From positions 1 through 64,000 of the forward strand of contig CAVSRM010000003.1 in assembly GCA_963730365.1 (NCBI GenBank): a stretch of 64,000 nt of DNA, given 5' to 3'. The translations under genes and the position numbers were made by a program. Within the stretch, counting starts at the first letter, position 1. The number at the start of each line of letters is the position of its first letter. The stretch is from Fodinibacter sp963730365. Its GTDB lineage: Bacteria; Actinomycetota; Actinomycetes; Actinomycetales; Dermatophilaceae. The notes under the pieces are model-generated. The model made no database searches and had not been told where the DNA came from. It saw nothing but the letters and a program-made list of their open reading frames with translations. Positions 62,202 through 64,000 of the stretch are shown here, in pieces.

Positions 62202-63539
62202 ATGGATCGCCAGCAGGAGTTCGTCCTCCGCACCATCGAAGAGCGCGACGTCCGCTTCGTGCGGCTCTGGTTCACCGACGTCCTCGGCACGCTGAAGTCC
62301 GTGGCCGTCGCGCCGGCCGAGTTGGAGGGAGCCTTCAGCGAGGGGATCGGCTTCGACGGCTCGGTCATCGAGGGGTTCGCCCGGGTCTACGAGGCGGACA
62401 TGCTCGCCAAGCCCGACCCGAGCTCGTTCCAGGTGCTGCCCTGGCGCGGTGAGAGCCCGGGCACGGCGCGGATGTTCTGCGACATCACCCTCCCCGACGG
62501 CACCCCGTCGATGTCCGACCCGCGCTACGTGCTCCAGCGGGCCCTGACCCGGGCCAGCGACCAGGGCTTCACGTACTACACCCACCCCGAGATCGAGTTC
62601 TTCCTCCTCAAGCAGGGCTGGGTGCCCGGCCAGCGGCCCGAGCCGATCGACCAGGGCGGATACTTCGACCACGTGCCGCACGGGAACAGCCACGACTTCC
62701 GCCGTGCCGCCATCACCATGCTCGAGACGATGGGCATCTCCGTCGAGTTCAGCCACCACGAGGGCGCGCCGGGCCAGAACGAGATCGACCTGCGGTACGC
62801 CGACGCGCTCTCCACCGCGGACAACATCATGACCTTCCGGGCGGTGATCAAGGAGGTCGCGCTCGAGCAGGGCATCTACGCATCCTTCATGCCCAAGCCC
62901 TTCGCGGAGCACCCGGGCTCGGGGATGCACACCCACCTCTCGCTCTTCGAGGGCGACACCAACGCGTTCCACGAGCCGGGCGCTCCCTACCAGCTGTCGC
63001 GCACGGGGCGGCAGTTCATCGCCGGGCTCCTGCACCACGGCGCGGAGATCACCGCGATCACCAACCAGTGGGTGAACTCCTACAAGCGGCTCTGGGGTGG
63101 GGGAGAGGCCCCGGCCCACCTCACCTGGGGCCACAACAACCGGTCCGCGATGGTTCGCGTGCCGATGTACAAGCCGGACAAGGGCAACAGCACCCGGGTC
63201 GAGGTGCGGTCGATCGACACCGCCTGCAACCCCTACCTCACCTTCGCCGTGCTGCTCTCCGCCGGTCTCAAGGGCATCGCGGAGGGCTACGACCTGCCCC
63301 CCGAGACCCAGGACGACGTCTGGAGCCTCACCGACTCCGAGCGCCGCGCGATGGGCATCAAGCCCCTGCCCGCCAGCCTGAACGAGGCCATCAGCGTCAT
63401 GGAGTCCAGCGAGCTGGTGGCCGAGACACTGGGGGAGCACACCTTCGACTACTTCCTGCGCAACAAGCGCGCCGAGTGGGACGACTACCGCAACCAGGTC
63501 ACCGCCTTCGAGCTCGAGCGCTACCTGCCGAGTCTGTGA
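62202..63539 (+). CDS. glnA2: Glutamine synthetase, GlnA2 type
   Basis: This 445-residue glutamine synthetase joins ammonia to glutamate with ATP. FDGSVIEGFARVYE, ASFMPKPF with GSGMHTHLS, NSYKRLWGG and NNRSAMVRVP are the catalytic blocks. The C-terminal EGYDLPPETQDDVW is where GlnE modifies the tyrosine in true GlnA1; here the Tyr is present just before DLPP. The end (LGEHTFDYFLRNKRAEWDDY) matches mycobacterial GlnA2, which also sits beside glnE. The ATG with AGGATCG before it was chosen. Confidence 0.93.
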   Translation: MDRQQEFVLRTIEERDVRFVRLWFTDVLGTLKSVAVAPAELEGAFSEGIGFDGSVIEGFARVYEADMLAKPDPSSFQVLPWRGESPGTARMFCDITLPDGTPSMSDPRYVLQRALTRASDQGFTYYTHPEIEFFLLKQGWVPGQRPEPIDQGGYFDHVPHGNSHDFRRAAITMLETMGISVEFSHHEGAPGQNEIDLRYADALSTADNIMTFRAVIKEVALEQGIYASFMPKPFAEHPGSGMHTHLSLFEGDTNAFHEPGAPYQLSRTGRQFIAGLLHHGAEITAITNQWVNSYKRLWGGGEAPAHLTWGHNNRSAMVRVPMYKPDKGNSTRVEVRSIDTACNPYLTFAVLLSAGLKGIAEGYDLPPETQDDVWSLTDSERRAMGIKPLPASLNEAISVMESSELVAETLGEHTFDYFLRNKRAEWDDYRNQVTAFELERYLPSL

Positions 63540-63549
63540 GACTCCGCAG

Positions 63550-64000
63550 GTGAGCTCTCGACCGCCCGAGTCCATCCCCGCGGGAGTCGCGAGGCTGGGG
63601 TTCTCCGACCCACGACGGGCGCAGGTCCTCCTCGACGACCCTGCCATCGCCGACATCGCGGGTACTGCCGACCGGATCGACGAGGGTGGCCTCAGCCAGG
63701 GCCTGGCAGGGGTCCACGACCCCGACGGGGCGTTGCTGGGCATCGTGCGCTTCATGGAGGTGGTGCGCCGCGACCCCAAGCTCAAGGGGCCGGTGACCCA
63801 GGCGCTGCTCGTGCCGGGCCGGGCCCGCGACAGGCTTCTCGCTGTCTTCGGCTCCTCGGTCGCCCTGGGTGACCACCTCATCGCCCACCCCCACCAGTGG
63901 GTGGCCGTGTCCGAGGCGCGACCGTTCACGCACGCGGAACGGGTGCAGGCCCTGCTCACGGCGGTCGGAACCCCGGGCGAGGTGCCCGCCATCGACGTGC
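63550..64000 (+). CDS. glnE: Glutamine-synthetase adenylyltransferase, N-terminal part
   Basis: This is the beginning of GlnE, which adds and removes AMP on glutamine synthetase. The GTG is 10 bp after the glnA2 stop. The visible 150 residues include RLGFSDPRRAQVLLDD and ADRIDEGGLSQGLAGVHDPD, VPGRARDRLLAVFGSSVALGDHLIAHPHQW, the known N-terminal pattern (LxxVlGaSxaLgdHL). The rest is outside the window. Confidence 0.9.
   Translation, partial: MSSRPPESIPAGVARLGFSDPRRAQVLLDDPAIADIAGTADRIDEGGLSQGLAGVHDPDGALLGIVRFMEVVRRDPKLKGPVTQALLVPGRARDRLLAVFGSSVALGDHLIAHPHQWVAVSEARPFTHAERVQALLTAVGTPGEVPAIDV

Noticed and set aside
62073..63992. 639-codon minus-strand frame opposite glnA2
   Set aside because: It is a shadow of glnA2 and glnE; composition is typical of antisense frames in high-GC DNA.

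Overview
The window is high-GC DNA throughout, with core gene orders typical of Actinomycetota: metZ beside a rhodanese, map overlapping a polyphosphate glucokinase, and glnA2 followed by glnE. An actinobacterium close to the Micrococcales (Intrasporangiaceae-like) is my inference. No rRNA or tRNA gene was seen.

Left flank (1-13130). It starts inside a frameshifted animal-type haem peroxidase gene that overlaps a lipoxygenase gene, a likely oxylipin-forming pair. Then come a rhodanese and metZ, a YaaA-family gene, and a complete arginine deiminase operon on the minus strand (arcD-arcA-arcB-arcC). An RNase II-type exoribonuclease is followed four bases later by rnpB, the RNase P RNA.

Middle (about 13105-54433). 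The last 24 bases of the rnpB P1 region are repeated exactly at 54410-54433. Inside each copy lies a pair of TGTCCTCA octamers with the same 11-bp spacing, as expected for integrase arm sites. I read this as a roughly 41-kb integrative element inserted at the 3' end of rnpB. Only a stub of its integrase survives, spliced to the start of a serine recombinase. Cargo: a LacI-controlled sugar ABC transporter with a divergent debranching-type glycosidase; five toxin-antitoxin modules (yefM-yoeB, mazE-mazF, hipBA, MNT-HEPN, RHH-mazF); two YCII proteins with an ECF sigma factor; two histidine kinase/response regulator pairs, each beside a divergent membrane protein gene; and several divergent regulator/target pairs (TetR/oxidoreductase, TetR/epimerase, PadR/MFS exporter). 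It also holds small membrane proteins, a serine hydrolase with a broken paralogue, and IS remains (ISL3 fragment, intact IS110-type, decayed IS3). A hexanucleotide tandem repeat precedes hipBA.

Right flank (54434-64000). Core genes resume: a B12-binding protein, an MBL-fold hydrolase, a 58-residue Cys-rich protein behind a DtxR/IdeR-type iron box, ppgK-map, a methyltransferase, panB, a secreted M6 metalloprotease with a strong terminator, glnA2, and the start of glnE, which runs off the window.
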